A stretch of 64,000 nucleotides of DNA. It comes from Rhodococcus jostii NBRC 16295. Its GTDB lineage: Bacteria; Actinomycetota; Actinomycetes; Mycobacteriales; Mycobacteriaceae. Where the stretch lies: NCBI RefSeq assembly GCF_001894825.1, contig NZ_BCWY01000035.1:1-64000 (forward strand), given 5' to 3'. A program made the position numbers and the translations under genes. Every line of letters starts with the position of its first letter. Within the stretch, counting starts at the first letter, position 1. Under the pieces are notes generated by a model. It was given only the letters and a program-made list of their open reading frames with translations. It was not told the DNA's origin and did not search any database. Shown here piece by piece: positions 1 to 9,986 of this stretch.

Positions 1-151
1 ACCGCCGCGCACCACCCAGGTGCCGCGTTCGGTCCCGCCGCGCGCAACGCCCCGGCCGCGGCCCAACCCCGACATTCCGGCCCACCCCATTCCGCAGGTG
101 CGCTACCGCGACCGGTACGAGCCGCCGTTCGAGACGGAGCAGCCCCGCTAG
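1..151 (+). CDS. C-terminal fragment of a proline/arginine-rich protein (DUF6542-type by position)
   Basis: Only the last 49 codons are in the window, in the frame that starts at base 2 and ends with TAG at 149-151. The visible tail is rich in Pro and Arg and shows no folded domain. In mycobacteria the gene convergent with ispH encodes a membrane protein of the DUF6542 family with a disordered tail, and position here fits that. The identification rests on synteny alone because the conserved N-terminal part lies outside the window. The 5' end is cut by the window edge. Confidence 0.5.
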   Translation, partial: PPRTTQVPRSVPPRATPRPRPNPDIPAHPIPQVRYRDRYEPPFETEQPR

Positions 152-158
152 AGCGGGG
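143..158. terminator. Hairpin overlapping the stop codon, between convergent genes
   Basis: CCCCGC (143-148) pairs with GCGGGG (153-158) around a four-base loop that contains the TAG stop of the upstream gene. It lies 13 bases from the end of ispH on the other strand, so it could stop transcription from both sides. There is no U-tract, as is common in actinobacteria. Confidence 0.45.
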
Positions 159-170
159 TGAGCGGGCCGA

Positions 171-1181
171 TCAGGTCCGCGCCGCGCGAAGCTCGCGCGG
201 CAATGCGAAGACCAGCGTCTCGTTGGCCGTGGTGACCGGCTGGACGTCGTGGAATCCGTGCTCGTCGAGCAGATCGATCACGCCGCGGACCAGGATCTCC
301 GGCACGGACGCGCCCGAGGTGATTCCCACCGTCCGGACGCCGTCGAGCCACGCCGGATCGACCTCGCGTGCGTAGTCGACCAGGTACGACGCCTTCGCGC
401 CCGCACCCAGCGCTACCTCGACGAGGCGGACGGAGTTCGACGAGTTCCGGGAGCCGACCACGATCACGAGGTCGCACTCGGGCGCCATCGCCTTGACCGC
501 CACCTGACGGTTCTGGGTGGCGTAGCAGATGTCGTCGCTCGGCGGGTCCTGCAGATTCGGGAAACGCTCCCGCAGTCGGGCGACCGTCTGCATCGTCTCG
601 TCGACGCTCAACGTGGTCTGCGACAGCCAGATGACCTTCGATTCGTCGCGGACGGTCACGGTGTCGACCGAATCGGGACCGTCGACGAGCTGCACGTGAT
701 CGGGGGCCTCGCCGGCCGTGCCCTCCACTTCCTCGTGGCCTTCGTGGCCGATGAGGAGGATGTCGAAGTCGTCGCGGGCGAAGCGCTTGGCCTCCTGGTG
801 AACCTTCGTGACCAGCGGGCAGGTGGCGTCGATCGTGCGCAGATTGCGCGCTGCAGCTGATTCGTGAACGGCGGGAGACACGCCGTGGGCGGAGAACACG
901 AGCAGCGCACCCTCGGGAACCTCGTCGGTTTCGTCGACGAAGACGACACCCTGATCGGTGAGCGTCTCGACGACGTGCCGATTGTGCACGATCTCCTTGC
1001 GCACGTAGATCGGGGCGCCGTGCTTCTCGAGAGCCTTCTCCACCGTCTCGACGGCGCGGTCGACGCCGGCGCAGTAGCCGCGTGGCTCTGCGAGCAGCAC
1101 GCGCTTCCCGCCGTCGGCACGCGACGCTCCCGAATCTGCCGAACGTGTGATACCCACATTGAGTGGAACAGCCGAAGACAT
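171..1181 (-). CDS. ispH: 4-hydroxy-3-methylbut-2-enyl diphosphate reductase (IspH)
   Basis: Last enzyme of the MEP isoprenoid pathway: it reduces HMBPP to IPP and DMAPP with a [4Fe-4S] cluster. The 336-residue protein carries the three cluster cysteines in GYCAG, ATCPLV and DICYATQ, the substrate-binding histidines in EIVHN and GHEGHEE, and the SRNSSNS segment that holds the diphosphate. An N-terminal extension of about 26 residues precedes the first conserved strand ([10 protein letters not shown]). The ATG at 1181 is used, although a start nearer the core cannot be excluded. It is divergent from the lipid-droplet-type gene, whose start lies 140 bp away, an arrangement conserved in mycobacteria. 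Confidence 0.95.
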   Translation of the reverse strand: MSSAVPLNVGITRSADSGASRADGGKRVLLAEPRGYCAGVDRAVETVEKALEKHGAPIYVRKEIVHNRHVVETLTDQGVVFVDETDEVPEGALLVFSAHGVSPAVHESAAARNLRTIDATCPLVTKVHQEAKRFARDDFDILLIGHEGHEEVEGTAGEAPDHVQLVDGPDSVDTVTVRDESKVIWLSQTTLSVDETMQTVARLRERFPNLQDPPSDDICYATQNRQVAVKAMAPECDLVIVVGSRNSSNSVRLVEVALGAGAKASYLVDYAREVDPAWLDGVRTVGITSGASVPEILVRGVIDLLDEHGFHDVQPVTTANETLVFALPRELRAART

Positions 1182-1323
1182 GGTTCCAGACTACGGGGCA
1201 CCCCCGGCGGACGACACTTTCGCAGGGCCCCGGCGGGGTACTGTGCGCATCGTCGCACCCGAGTCGTCGACGCTGTGGGCACGTCGGCTACCCAAACGTG
1301 CCGTTGTCAGGCAGGCTGTGGGA

Positions 1324-1953
1324 ATGATTCGTCCCCCGTTCGTGGCGCGCGTCGCCGCTGGAATCGCCGTGACGGCCGTCGAAGAGGCCCGAAAGCTGCC
1401 CACCACCGCGGCGACCCTGCCCATGACCGCGGTCAGCCAGGTGCTGCAGACCACGATGCGGGTTCAGCAGTCCATGACGGCGCTGGCCATCAAGGGTGAC
1501 CAGGCATTCGCACTCATCAACTGGACGCACGACGACGAGCAGCCGGCGTGGGCGGTCTTCGACGAGGACACCGGTCCCGAGCCCGCCGTCGACGGCACCG
1601 ACGACCGTCCGGCCGGACCGGGCCGGTTCGCCCTGTACTCGCTGAGCCCGCAGGACGAGAGCGCGCTCCCGAAGATCTCGACCCCGAAGGCTGCTCCCGC
1701 CGCCACCAACGGTTCCGCCCCCGCGAAGACCGCGACCAAGAAGCCCACGGCCTCCGCGCCGGCCGTCGCCGAACCCGAGATCGCCGTGCTCCTCGACTAC
1801 GGCACGCTCACCCTCGCCCAGTTGCGGGCGCGCCTGCGCAGCCTGTCGGTCGAGGACCTCACGACGCTGCTGGACTACGAGAACGCGACCCTCGCACGGG
1901 CGCCGTTCCAGACCATGCTGACCAACCGCATCACCACCGCCAAGGCCAAGTGA
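1324..1953 (+). CDS. Lipid droplet-associated-type protein (conserved hypothetical)
   Basis: A 209-residue protein with a hydrophobic/amphipathic N-terminal half, an Ala/Pro/Thr/Lys linker around residues 115-145, and a compact C-terminal region with alternating Leu-rich helices. Proteins at this position beside xseA are annotated in actinobacteria as lipid droplet-associated proteins. I recognise it by position and composition and can see no catalytic motif. ATG 1324 is chosen, although GTG 1318 in the same frame is possible. The stop overlaps the GTG start of xseA (GTGA), so the two are translationally coupled. Confidence 0.6.
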   Translation: MIRPPFVARVAAGIAVTAVEEARKLPTTAATLPMTAVSQVLQTTMRVQQSMTALAIKGDQAFALINWTHDDEQPAWAVFDEDTGPEPAVDGTDDRPAGPGRFALYSLSPQDESALPKISTPKAAPAATNGSAPAKTATKKPTASAPAVAEPEIAVLLDYGTLTLAQLRARLRSLSVEDLTTLLDYENATLARAPFQTMLTNRITTAKAK

Positions 1954-3206
1954 CCTCCGCACAGCCCCGCGCAGCCAGTATCGGACCGAGTACCGCCGAG
2001 CAGCCCTGGCCTGTCCGCACCGTGTCGGCCAAGGTCGCACAGTGGATCGACCGGCTCGGCAGCGTCTGGGTGGAGGGACAGATCACCCAGATCAACGCGC
2101 GACCCGGCACCCGGACCGCGTTTCTGGTCCTGCGGGATCCGTCCGTCGACATGTCGCTGTCGGTGACCTGTTCCCCTCAGTTGCTCCAGAACTCCCCCGT
2201 CCCGCTCACCGAGGGCAGCCGGGTGGTGATGTTCGGCAAGTTGTCGTTCTACACCGGCCGCGGGTCGGTGTCGCTGCGGGTCACGGAGATCCGCGCGATC
2301 GGGATCGGTGAACTCCTGGCCCGGATCGAGCGCTTACGCGCGTTGCTGGCCGCGGAAGGCCTGTTCGACCCTCGGTTGAAGCGTCCGCTGCCGTTCCTGC
2401 CGGGAACGATCGGGCTGATCACGGGTCGCGCGAGCGCCGCCGAGCACGACGTGCTCAGCGTGGCGCAGCGCCGCTGGCCGGCCGTGCGGTTCGAGGTGCG
2501 CAACACCCCGGTCCAGGGTGCGACCGCCGTCCCACAGATCCTCGACGCGTTGAAGGAATTGGACGCCGACCCGCACGTCGACGTCATCATCCTCGCGCGC
2601 GGCGGCGGCAGCGTGGAAGACCTGCTGCCGTTCTCCGACGAAACGCTGTGCCGCGCGATCGTCGCCTGCACGACACCGGTGGTCAGCGCGATCGGGCACG
2701 AGCCGGACAGCCCCCTCAGCGACCACGTCGCCGACCTGCGGGCCGCGACACCCACCGACGCCGCCAAACGGGTGGTCCCGGACGCCGTCGCCGAGCAGGC
2801 CCTGGTCGGCGAACTGCGGTCGCGGAGCGCGGCCGCCCTGCGCAACTGGGTGCAGCGCGAGTCGCACCTGATCTCCCAGCTGCGGAGCCGGCCGGTGCTC
2901 GCCGACCCGCTGCGCGCACTGGACCACCGGTCGGACGAGGTCGAGCGATTGCGCGAGGCCGGCCGACGCGACATCAGCCGCGCGATCGCCGCGGAGAGCA
3001 CGACCGTCGAGCACCTGCGCGCCCGGCTCACGACCCTCGGGCCCGCGGCAACCCTGGCCCGCGGGTACTCCGTGGTCCAGCGGATAGTGCCCGACGGCGA
3101 CCCCGAGGTGCTGCGTTCGGTCGACGACGCCCCGCCGGGCACCCAGATTCGCGTTCGAGTCGCCGACGGCGCAGTCCGTGCCGCGGTGATGGGAAAGGAC
3201 AAGTAG
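1950..3206 (+). CDS. xseA: Exodeoxyribonuclease VII large subunit
   Basis: Catalytic subunit of exonuclease VII, which degrades single-stranded DNA in both directions to oligonucleotides during repair. The 418-residue protein has an N-terminal OB-fold (about residues 25-125, with GQITQIN and FLVLRD), followed by the exonuclease domain with the conserved [15 protein letters not shown] and SAIGHEPD segments and a helical C-terminal tail. The GTG start at 1950 overlaps the preceding stop by four bases. xseB follows three bases after the stop, giving the usual xseA-xseB pair. Confidence 0.95.
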   Translation: MTSAQPRAASIGPSTAEQPWPVRTVSAKVAQWIDRLGSVWVEGQITQINARPGTRTAFLVLRDPSVDMSLSVTCSPQLLQNSPVPLTEGSRVVMFGKLSFYTGRGSVSLRVTEIRAIGIGELLARIERLRALLAAEGLFDPRLKRPLPFLPGTIGLITGRASAAEHDVLSVAQRRWPAVRFEVRNTPVQGATAVPQILDALKELDADPHVDVIILARGGGSVEDLLPFSDETLCRAIVACTTPVVSAIGHEPDSPLSDHVADLRAATPTDAAKRVVPDAVAEQALVGELRSRSAAALRNWVQRESHLISQLRSRPVLADPLRALDHRSDEVERLREAGRRDISRAIAAESTTVEHLRARLTTLGPAATLARGYSVVQRIVPDGDPEVLRSVDDAPPGTQIRVRVADGAVRAAVMGKDK

Positions 3207-3209
3207 GAC

Positions 3210-3440
3210 ATGAGCAAGCCCACCGGAAACGACACCGACATCGCGGAGCTCGGCTACGAGGCGGCGCGCGACGAACTCGTCGACGTGGTCAAGGTGCTGG
3301 AGCAGGGCGGCCTCGACTTGGACGCGTCGCTCGCGTTGTGGGAGCGGGGCGAAGCCCTGGCGAAGCGTTGCGAGGAGCACCTCGCCGGGGCCCGCAAGCG
3401 CGTCGAGACCGCGCTGTCACATGCCGACGACGAGGGCTGA
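3210..3440 (+). CDS. xseB: Exodeoxyribonuclease VII small subunit
   Basis: A 76-residue helical protein that binds the XseA C-terminal helix to form active exonuclease VII. It has the family pattern of an N-terminal GYEAARDEL helix, a LEQGGLDLD turn, then [16 protein letters not shown]. Length is normal for the family. It starts three bases after the xseA stop and ends just before a bidirectional hairpin, so it closes the operon. Confidence 0.95.
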   Translation: MSKPTGNDTDIAELGYEAARDELVDVVKVLEQGGLDLDASLALWERGEALAKRCEEHLAGARKRVETALSHADDEG

Positions 3441-3453
3441 CGCCCCTCTCGTC
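3429..3453. terminator. Bidirectional hairpin between xseB and the DUF4245 gene
   Basis: GACGAGGG (3429-3436) pairs imperfectly with CCCTCTCGTC, which ends at 3453. The left arm lies in the last codons of xseB and the right arm touches the end of the convergent DUF4245 gene at 3454. Confidence 0.5.
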
Positions 3454-4023
3454 TCAGTCTGCGAGGACCGGGGCGTCCGCCGACGCGGTCGTCAACTGCT
3501 CGAACGCCTCGGGTGATGCGCTGCCCGTGACGAGCAGCCGGACGTCGCCGAAGTCGGACACCCAGATCGGTTCGACACCCTCACCGCCGTACACGATCCA
3601 GCTGTGACCTGCGACGTCCTCGGTTCCGGTGGCCGTGCGCGGTCCACCCGCGACGAACGGCACGAGTACCGTCTCGCCGGCGTTGCTCTGCGTGAGCTGG
3701 ATGTAGCGGCCGGCGTCGGTGATGAAACCGACGGTGCTCGAATCGCCGCCACCGTCGCCGCTGACGATGCTGCGGCTGCCCGAGTTGGGCGTCCAGCCCT
3801 CCGGGGTCGCCGGCTGACGCACCGGGAACGGAAGGTCCTTCGCGTCGTACTTCAGCGCCGCGTCGATGTCGAAGCTGGGGATCGGGCCGCTCGTCGGCCC
3901 GCCGGGGCTGAACGTGCACTGGCTGGCGATACCCGCGATCAGTACGCAGAACAGGACAAGGGGTACGAGCGACCACACCATGTCGCGGTTGTTGTGCAGG
4001 ATGCGGGGTTTATCAGATGCCAC
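3454..4023 (-). CDS. DUF4245 family membrane-anchored protein
   Basis: A conserved actinobacterial protein of unknown function found next to glpX in mycobacteria. After the short motif PRILHNNRDM there is one membrane helix (about residues 20-38, WSLVPLVLFCVLIAGIAS). The remainder is an extracytoplasmic domain of about 150 residues with GWTPNSGS and GHSWIVYGG typical of the family. The start is set at GTG 4023 because homologues begin close to the PRIL motif. In-frame GTG 4029 and TTG 4056 are alternatives. It is divergent from glpX. Confidence 0.75.
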   Translation of the reverse strand: MASDKPRILHNNRDMVWSLVPLVLFCVLIAGIASQCTFSPGGPTSGPIPSFDIDAALKYDAKDLPFPVRQPATPEGWTPNSGSRSIVSGDGGGDSSTVGFITDAGRYIQLTQSNAGETVLVPFVAGGPRTATGTEDVAGHSWIVYGGEGVEPIWVSDFGDVRLLVTGSASPEAFEQLTTASADAPVLAD

Positions 4024-4214
4024 GCCCACCAGTATCCAGGGTCGGTCCCGGAACAACGATTCTCGGTCCCGTGAATCGCGCCCCAGCAGCGCACGTCACA
4101 CATCTTTCTGGGAGAATCAGCAGGCGAGATCCACCCGACACTCGGTGGCCGTGAGGCCGCCGACACAGCGTCGGCGTACAACGTCGACCGTGACAGCACC
4201 AGGAGGCACTGCCC

Positions 4215-5255
4215 ATGACGGCTAGCACCACTTCGAGTCGCCGCGAGGCCCCGGACCGAAATCTTGCTCTGGAATTGGTCCGAGTCACCGAGGCTGGTGC
4301 GATGGCTGCCGGTCGCTGGGTCGGCCGTGGCGACAAGGAGGGCGGCGACGGAGCTGCCGTCGACGCCATGCGCCAGCTCGTGAGCTCGGTCTCGATGCGC
4401 GGCGTCGTCGTCATCGGTGAGGGCGAGAAGGACGAAGCCCCGATGCTGTTCAACGGCGAGGAGGTCGGCAACGGCGACGGACCCGAGTGCGACTTCGCGG
4501 TCGACCCGGTCGACGGCACCACGCTGATGGCCAAGGGCATGCCCAACGCCATCGCCGTACTCGCGGTCGCCGAGCGCGGCGCCATGTTCGACCCGTCCGC
4601 CGTGTTCTACATGGAGAAGATTGCCGTCGGTCCCGACGCCGCCGACGTCATCGACATCACCGCTCCCGTCGCGGAGAACATCAAGCGCGTCGCGAAGGTC
4701 CGCAAGGCGTCCACGTCCGACGTGACGGTCTGCATCCTCGACCGCCCCCGGCATGCCGGGCTCATTCAGGAGGTCCGGGACACCGGCGCCCGCATCCGCC
4801 TCATCTCCGACGGTGACGTCGCGGGTGCGATCGCCGCCGCGCGTCCGGACTCGGGCACCGACATCCTGATCGGCACCGGTGGCACCCCGGAGGGCATCAT
4901 CGCCGCCGCCGCGATGCGCTGTATGGGTGGTTCGCTGCAGGGCCGCCTGGCCCCGACCGACGACGCCGAGCGGCAGAAGGCCATCGACGCGGGCCACGAC
5001 CTCGACCGCGTGCTGACGACCGAGGATCTCGTGTCCGGTGAAAATGTCTTCTTCTGCGCCACCGGTGTCACCGACGGCGACCTGCTCCGCGGTGTCCGCT
5101 ACTACGGTGGCGGCGCGTCGACCCAGTCGATCGTGATGCGGTCGAAGTCGGGCACCGTCCGCATGATCGACGCGTACCACCGTCTGGAGAAGCTGCGCGA
5201 GTACTCGTCCGTGGACTTCACGGGCGAGGACGGCGCCGTTCCGCCGACGTTCTAG
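4215..5255 (+). CDS. glpX: Fructose-1,6-bisphosphatase, class II (GlpX)
   Basis: Hydrolyses fructose 1,6-bisphosphate to fructose 6-phosphate, the committed step of gluconeogenesis, and is the main FBPase type in mycobacteria and relatives. The 346-residue protein has the metal-binding [11 protein letters not shown] and DPVDGTT motifs of the lithium-sensitive phosphatase superfamily and the class [10 protein letters not shown] loop. An AGGAGG ribosome-binding site lies about 8 bases upstream of ATG 4215. It is followed by a stop-adjacent palindromic element and then fumC. Confidence 0.95.
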   Translation: MTASTTSSRREAPDRNLALELVRVTEAGAMAAGRWVGRGDKEGGDGAAVDAMRQLVSSVSMRGVVVIGEGEKDEAPMLFNGEEVGNGDGPECDFAVDPVDGTTLMAKGMPNAIAVLAVAERGAMFDPSAVFYMEKIAVGPDAADVIDITAPVAENIKRVAKVRKASTSDVTVCILDRPRHAGLIQEVRDTGARIRLISDGDVAGAIAAARPDSGTDILIGTGGTPEGIIAAAAMRCMGGSLQGRLAPTDDAERQKAIDAGHDLDRVLTTEDLVSGENVFFCATGVTDGDLLRGVRYYGGGASTQSIVMRSKSGTVRMIDAYHRLEKLREYSSVDFTGEDGAVPPTF

Positions 5256-5312
5256 GCAGCTCCGCTGCTCGTGCGCCTTTCCGGTTGCTGCGGCGACCGG
5301 AAAGGCGCACGG
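5256..5312. repeat. Stop-adjacent palindrome, family 1 (divergent copy)
   Basis: Directly after the glpX TAG comes a GC-rich mini-palindrome (GCAGCTCCGCTGC). A perfect 15-bp stem follows: GTGCGCCTTTCCGGT (5271-5285) with ACCGGAAAGGCGCAC (5296-5310). Architecture matches the copies after glyA, metB and the thiolase gene, but the inner stem sequence differs. It probably acts as a terminator. Confidence 0.6.
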
Positions 5313-5353
5313 GAGCATCCCCACTCGGCGCCCATAAGTGGCATGTTTGACGC

Positions 5354-6757
<1,404 letters not shown>

Positions 6758-6770
6758 CCCTGCCGACGGA

Positions 6771-6803
6771 GAGGGCCCGCACTCCGTTCGAGTGCGGGCC
6801 CTC
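6771..6803. terminator. Perfect hairpin between fumC and the desaturase-like gene
   Basis: A perfect 13-bp stem: GAGGGCCCGCACT (6771-6783) with AGTGCGGGCCCTC (6791-6803), seven-base loop. It lies between convergent stops, so it can serve both genes. Confidence 0.75.
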
Positions 6804-6818
6804 ACGCGCAGGAAGTCC

Positions 6819-7682
6819 CTACAGCAACGCGGACAGCTCGTCCCGGGCCTTCTCGCCCTCCTCGCCGAGATCGGTGCGACCGGCGATGTTCCACGCGCGG
6901 AGCAGCGGGGCGAAGACCTTCTCTCCTTGCTGGGCGGGGTCGTAGATCCCGGCCTCGGCGAGCACGGCGGTGCTGTCGGTTCCGCCGGGGAGCGCCACGC
7001 TCGGCACGTCGAAGGCGGCGATCCGCGAAGCGATGGCGCGCATCGTCTGGTCGGGGACCAGCTCGAACGCCGCCTCGACGAGGTTCCGGTAGAACAGTGA
7101 CTGCAGTTCGTCGTCGGCGGCCAGTCGCTCGGCGATCACGGCCACCAGCGGGTCCTCACCGAGCGCCGCGGTGTTGTGATGACGCACTGCCGCGGCCTTC
7201 TCCTCGAACGCCGAGTTCGCGAGCATCTCGATCAGGTGCATCGGCGGCATCGCGTAACCGCGGACCATCTCGTCCATCCGCGCGCGCTCGAGGGCGACGG
7301 GATCGACGGCCCGCGTCACCATCAGGTAGTTCCGGAGCACGATGGAGTGCCGGTTCTCCTCCGCGGTCCAGCGGCCCACCCAGCGCCACCACGGTCCGAC
7401 CAGGGCGAGATGTTTGGCGATCTCCCGGTGATAGGCGGGCACGTTGTCCGCTACCAGCACACCCACGGTCAGAGCGAGCGCCTCGACCTCGCTCAGGGTC
7501 GACTGATCTGCCGACCAATCCGTTCCACCCATGAACGCAAAGTTCTTGCCCTGGTCCCAGGGAACCAGATCGTGCGGCTGCCAGCCGTCCGCCTCGGCGA
7601 TGTGGCGTGTGAGGTTTTCGTCCACCACCGGAGCCAGCTCACTGAGCAGCTGCGAGTCATTCTTTTCAATCGGCATCCGCAC
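6819..7682 (-). CDS. Acyl-ACP desaturase-like protein, DesA2 type, with altered di-iron ligands
   Basis: A 287-residue member of the soluble ferritin-like stearoyl-ACP desaturase family, at the position of mycobacterial desA2. The first metal motif, EENRH, is intact (about residues 109-113), and the FEEKA glutamate is kept. However, the segment that in active enzymes reads (D/E)ExxH here reads DELQS, losing the second histidine, and the first-helix ligand position preceding VPAYHRE reads ADN instead of an E-containing motif. Normal desaturase chemistry is therefore doubtful, and a regulatory or acyl-carrier-binding role is possible. ATG 7682 is used, and ATG 7676 is an alternative. Confident on family, not on activity. 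Confidence 0.8.
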   Translation of the reverse strand: MRMPIEKNDSQLLSELAPVVDENLTRHIAEADGWQPHDLVPWDQGKNFAFMGGTDWSADQSTLSEVEALALTVGVLVADNVPAYHREIAKHLALVGPWWRWVGRWTAEENRHSIVLRNYLMVTRAVDPVALERARMDEMVRGYAMPPMHLIEMLANSAFEEKAAAVRHHNTAALGEDPLVAVIAERLAADDELQSLFYRNLVEAAFELVPDQTMRAIASRIAAFDVPSVALPGGTDSTAVLAEAGIYDPAQQGEKVFAPLLRAWNIAGRTDLGEEGEKARDELSALL

Positions 7683-7831
7683 ACCGTAGCGTCCGCGCCC
7701 GGGTGCCGGGTTGACCAGCGGTGGATTCGAGGGAACAACACCGGCGTTGTGACGAAAACAGCCAGGTCATGGGCCTGTAGTCGTTAGGCTGGGAGTTCAC
7801 GACCCTCCCGGGCCCGAGCAGAGGATCGCCA

Positions 7832-9430
7832 ATGCGTCGACATGGGAACCTGACGATACTTCTGCTCGCCGTCGCTCTTGGCGGGTCCCTCCTCACGGGG
7901 TGCGGCTCCGGCACGGACGACTCCTCGCCCTCCGCAACCTCCACGTCCGAATCTTCCACACCACCGAATCCGGGCACCGTCGCGGGCGTCGAGATCCCCG
8001 ACGGTCAGATCGACGACGCCGTCGGCCGTCTCGACGAACTGGCGAACGAGTTGATGGAGAGTTCCGGGCTGCCGGGCATGGCGGTCGCCGTCGTCCGCGG
8101 CGGGCAGACCGTCTACGCGAAGGGTTTCGGGGTTCGTGAGGCGGGCACCGATCAGAAGGTGGACGCCGACACCGTGTTCCAGTTGGCGTCGATGTCGAAA
8201 CCGGTGGGGTCCACGGTGGTGGCCCATCAGGTCGGCGACGGGGTGATCGGCTGGGACACTCCCGTGGCGTCCACGTTGCCCGGGTTCGCCCTCGCCGACC
8301 CGTGGGTCACCGAGCACGTCACGGTGGGCGATCTGTACTCGCACCGGTCGGGGCTGCCCGATCATGCCGGCGACCTGCTCGAGGACCTGGGTTACAACCG
8401 GCAGCAAGTGCTGGACAAGCTCCGGCTCGACCCGTTGAACCCGTTCCGGATCACGTACGAGTACACCAACTTCGGTCTCACCGCGGCAGCCGAGGCCGTC
8501 GCGGTGGCGTCCGGGACGGATTGGGCGACGCTTTCGGAGCAGACGATCTACCAGCCGCTGGGGATGTCCTCCACGAGTTCGCGGTTCGCCGACTATCAGG
8601 CCCGCAGCGACCGCGCCGTCGCACACCAACTCGTCGACGGCAGGTACGTCGCCGATGCGGTGCGCGACCCCGACGCCCAGTCCCCCGCCGGCGGGGTGAG
8701 CTCGTCCGTCAACAACATGGGCAAATGGCTGGCGATGCTGCTGGCGGACGGAACGTTCGAGGGCAAGGAGATCGTGTCGCCCGAGGCGCTGCTGCCGGCC
8801 GTCAGTCCGCAGATGGTGTCCAGCCCACCGCGTTCGATGGACAGCCGTCCGGGGTCCTACGGTTACGGGTTCAATGTCTCGAGTTCGCCGGCAGGCCGGG
8901 TCTCCCTCAGCCACTCCGGTGGATTCCAGCTCGGGGTGGCGACGAACTTCGTTGCGATACCGTCGGCCGACGTCGCGATCGTCGCCCTGACCAACGGGTC
9001 ACCCATCGGGATTCCCGAAGCCCTCACCGCCGAGTTCGCCGACCTCGTCCAGTTCGGGGAGATCCGCGAGGACTGGAGAGCGTTGTACCGGCAGGCCATC
9101 GCGCCGATGGACGAGCCCGAGGGCAGTCTCGTCGGCCAGACCGCCCCCGCGAACCCGGCACCACCGCAGCCCCTTCCGACCTATGCGGGCACGTACGACA
9201 ACGCATATTGGGGGCCCGCCGTCATCACCGAGAGCAACGGCGGGCTGACACTCCAACTCGGTCCCGCCGGGCAGACCTTCCCCCTCACACACTGGGACGG
9301 CGACACCTTCACCTTCACACCCACCGGTGAGAACGCCCCACCCGGAACCATCTCGAAGGCCACGTTCGCCGGCAACAACGTCACACTCGAGCACTACGAC
9401 ATGGAAGGCACGGGGACATTCGTCCGCTGA
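7832..9430 (+). CDS. Serine beta-lactamase/esterase family lipoprotein
   Basis: A 532-residue secreted lipoprotein: signal peptide, lipobox LLTGC (Cys about residue 25), a Ser/Thr-rich linker, then a class C beta-lactamase-like domain. The serine-hydrolase triad motifs are visible: SMSK (SxxK), YTN (YxN) and HSGG in place of KTG. The last 90 residues form a separate beta domain (starting TYAGTYDN) seen in many penicillin-binding-protein-like esterases. HSGG is typical of esterases and D-amino-peptidases rather than true beta-lactamases. Substrate is unknown. It is divergent from the desaturase-like gene, with an epoxide hydrolase-like gene 26 bases downstream. Confidence 0.85.
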   Translation: MRRHGNLTILLLAVALGGSLLTGCGSGTDDSSPSATSTSESSTPPNPGTVAGVEIPDGQIDDAVGRLDELANELMESSGLPGMAVAVVRGGQTVYAKGFGVREAGTDQKVDADTVFQLASMSKPVGSTVVAHQVGDGVIGWDTPVASTLPGFALADPWVTEHVTVGDLYSHRSGLPDHAGDLLEDLGYNRQQVLDKLRLDPLNPFRITYEYTNFGLTAAAEAVAVASGTDWATLSEQTIYQPLGMSSTSSRFADYQARSDRAVAHQLVDGRYVADAVRDPDAQSPAGGVSSSVNNMGKWLAMLLADGTFEGKEIVSPEALLPAVSPQMVSSPPRSMDSRPGSYGYGFNVSSSPAGRVSLSHSGGFQLGVATNFVAIPSADVAIVALTNGSPIGIPEALTAEFADLVQFGEIREDWRALYRQAIAPMDEPEGSLVGQTAPANPAPPQPLPTYAGTYDNAYWGPAVITESNGGLTLQLGPAGQTFPLTHWDGDTFTFTPTGENAPPGTISKATFAGNNVTLEHYDMEGTGTFVR

Positions 9431-9456
9431 GCCGACACATCGACGGGGAGAAGATC

Positions 9457-9888
9457 ATGAATTCGAACTCGCACGCACCCACGGGAACCACGCAGAAGGA
9501 CACCGCGAATGTCGAGGTGGTGCGAGCGTTCCTGGACGCGCTCGTCGCCGGCGACCCGGACGCCGCACAGCAGTACCTCGACCAGGACATCGTGTGGCAC
9601 AACGTGTCTCTGCCCAAGATCCGCGGAATCCGCTCCGTGATGCGCATCTTGGACGGCATGAGCCGCCCTGGTTTCGGATTCGACGTGCGTCTGCACCACA
9701 TCGCCGACGACGGAACGGCAGTGCTCACCGAACGCACCGACGTCCTGATCTACAAGCGTCTCCGCAGCGAATTCTGGGTGTGCGGCACGTTCGAGATGAA
9801 GGACGGCAAGATCGCCGTCTGGCGTGACTATTTCAGCAACCGGGACGTCCTGTGGGGCACGATCAAGGGGATCGTGCGGGCCTTCTGA
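9457..9888 (+). CDS. Limonene-1,2-epoxide hydrolase-like protein (NTF2 fold)
   Basis: A 143-residue protein with the NTF2-like cone fold of limonene epoxide hydrolase and mycobacterial EphG. The catalytic Arg-x-Asp pair is seen in TERTDVL and the second Asp in VWRDYF. The usual Tyr-x-Asn that positions water appears as WHN (Tyr replaced by Trp, Asn kept). Hydration of an epoxide is the family reaction, but the natural substrate cannot be read from sequence. It is probably co-transcribed with the upstream lipoprotein (26-bp gap) and ends at a family 2 palindrome. Confidence 0.7.
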   Translation: MNSNSHAPTGTTQKDTANVEVVRAFLDALVAGDPDAAQQYLDQDIVWHNVSLPKIRGIRSVMRILDGMSRPGFGFDVRLHHIADDGTAVLTERTDVLIYKRLRSEFWVCGTFEMKDGKIAVWRDYFSNRDVLWGTIKGIVRAF

Positions 9889-9911
9889 CGACCCCGGTTT
9901 TCTGCTGACAC

Positions 9912-9966
9912 TCCGCCCGATGTCACCTCGGTGCAGTCCGACTGCACTGGTGCGACACCGGGCGGA
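9912..9966. repeat. Intergenic palindrome, family 2, copy 1
   Basis: Outer arms TCCGCCCGATGTC and GACACCGGGCGGA enclose an inner stem GTGCAGT/ACTGCAC. It lies between convergent genes (epoxide hydrolase-like and phoH). The centre matches the copies at 44297 and 56168. Confidence 0.6.
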
Positions 9967-9986
9967 TCACGCTGCGGGACAGGCGC

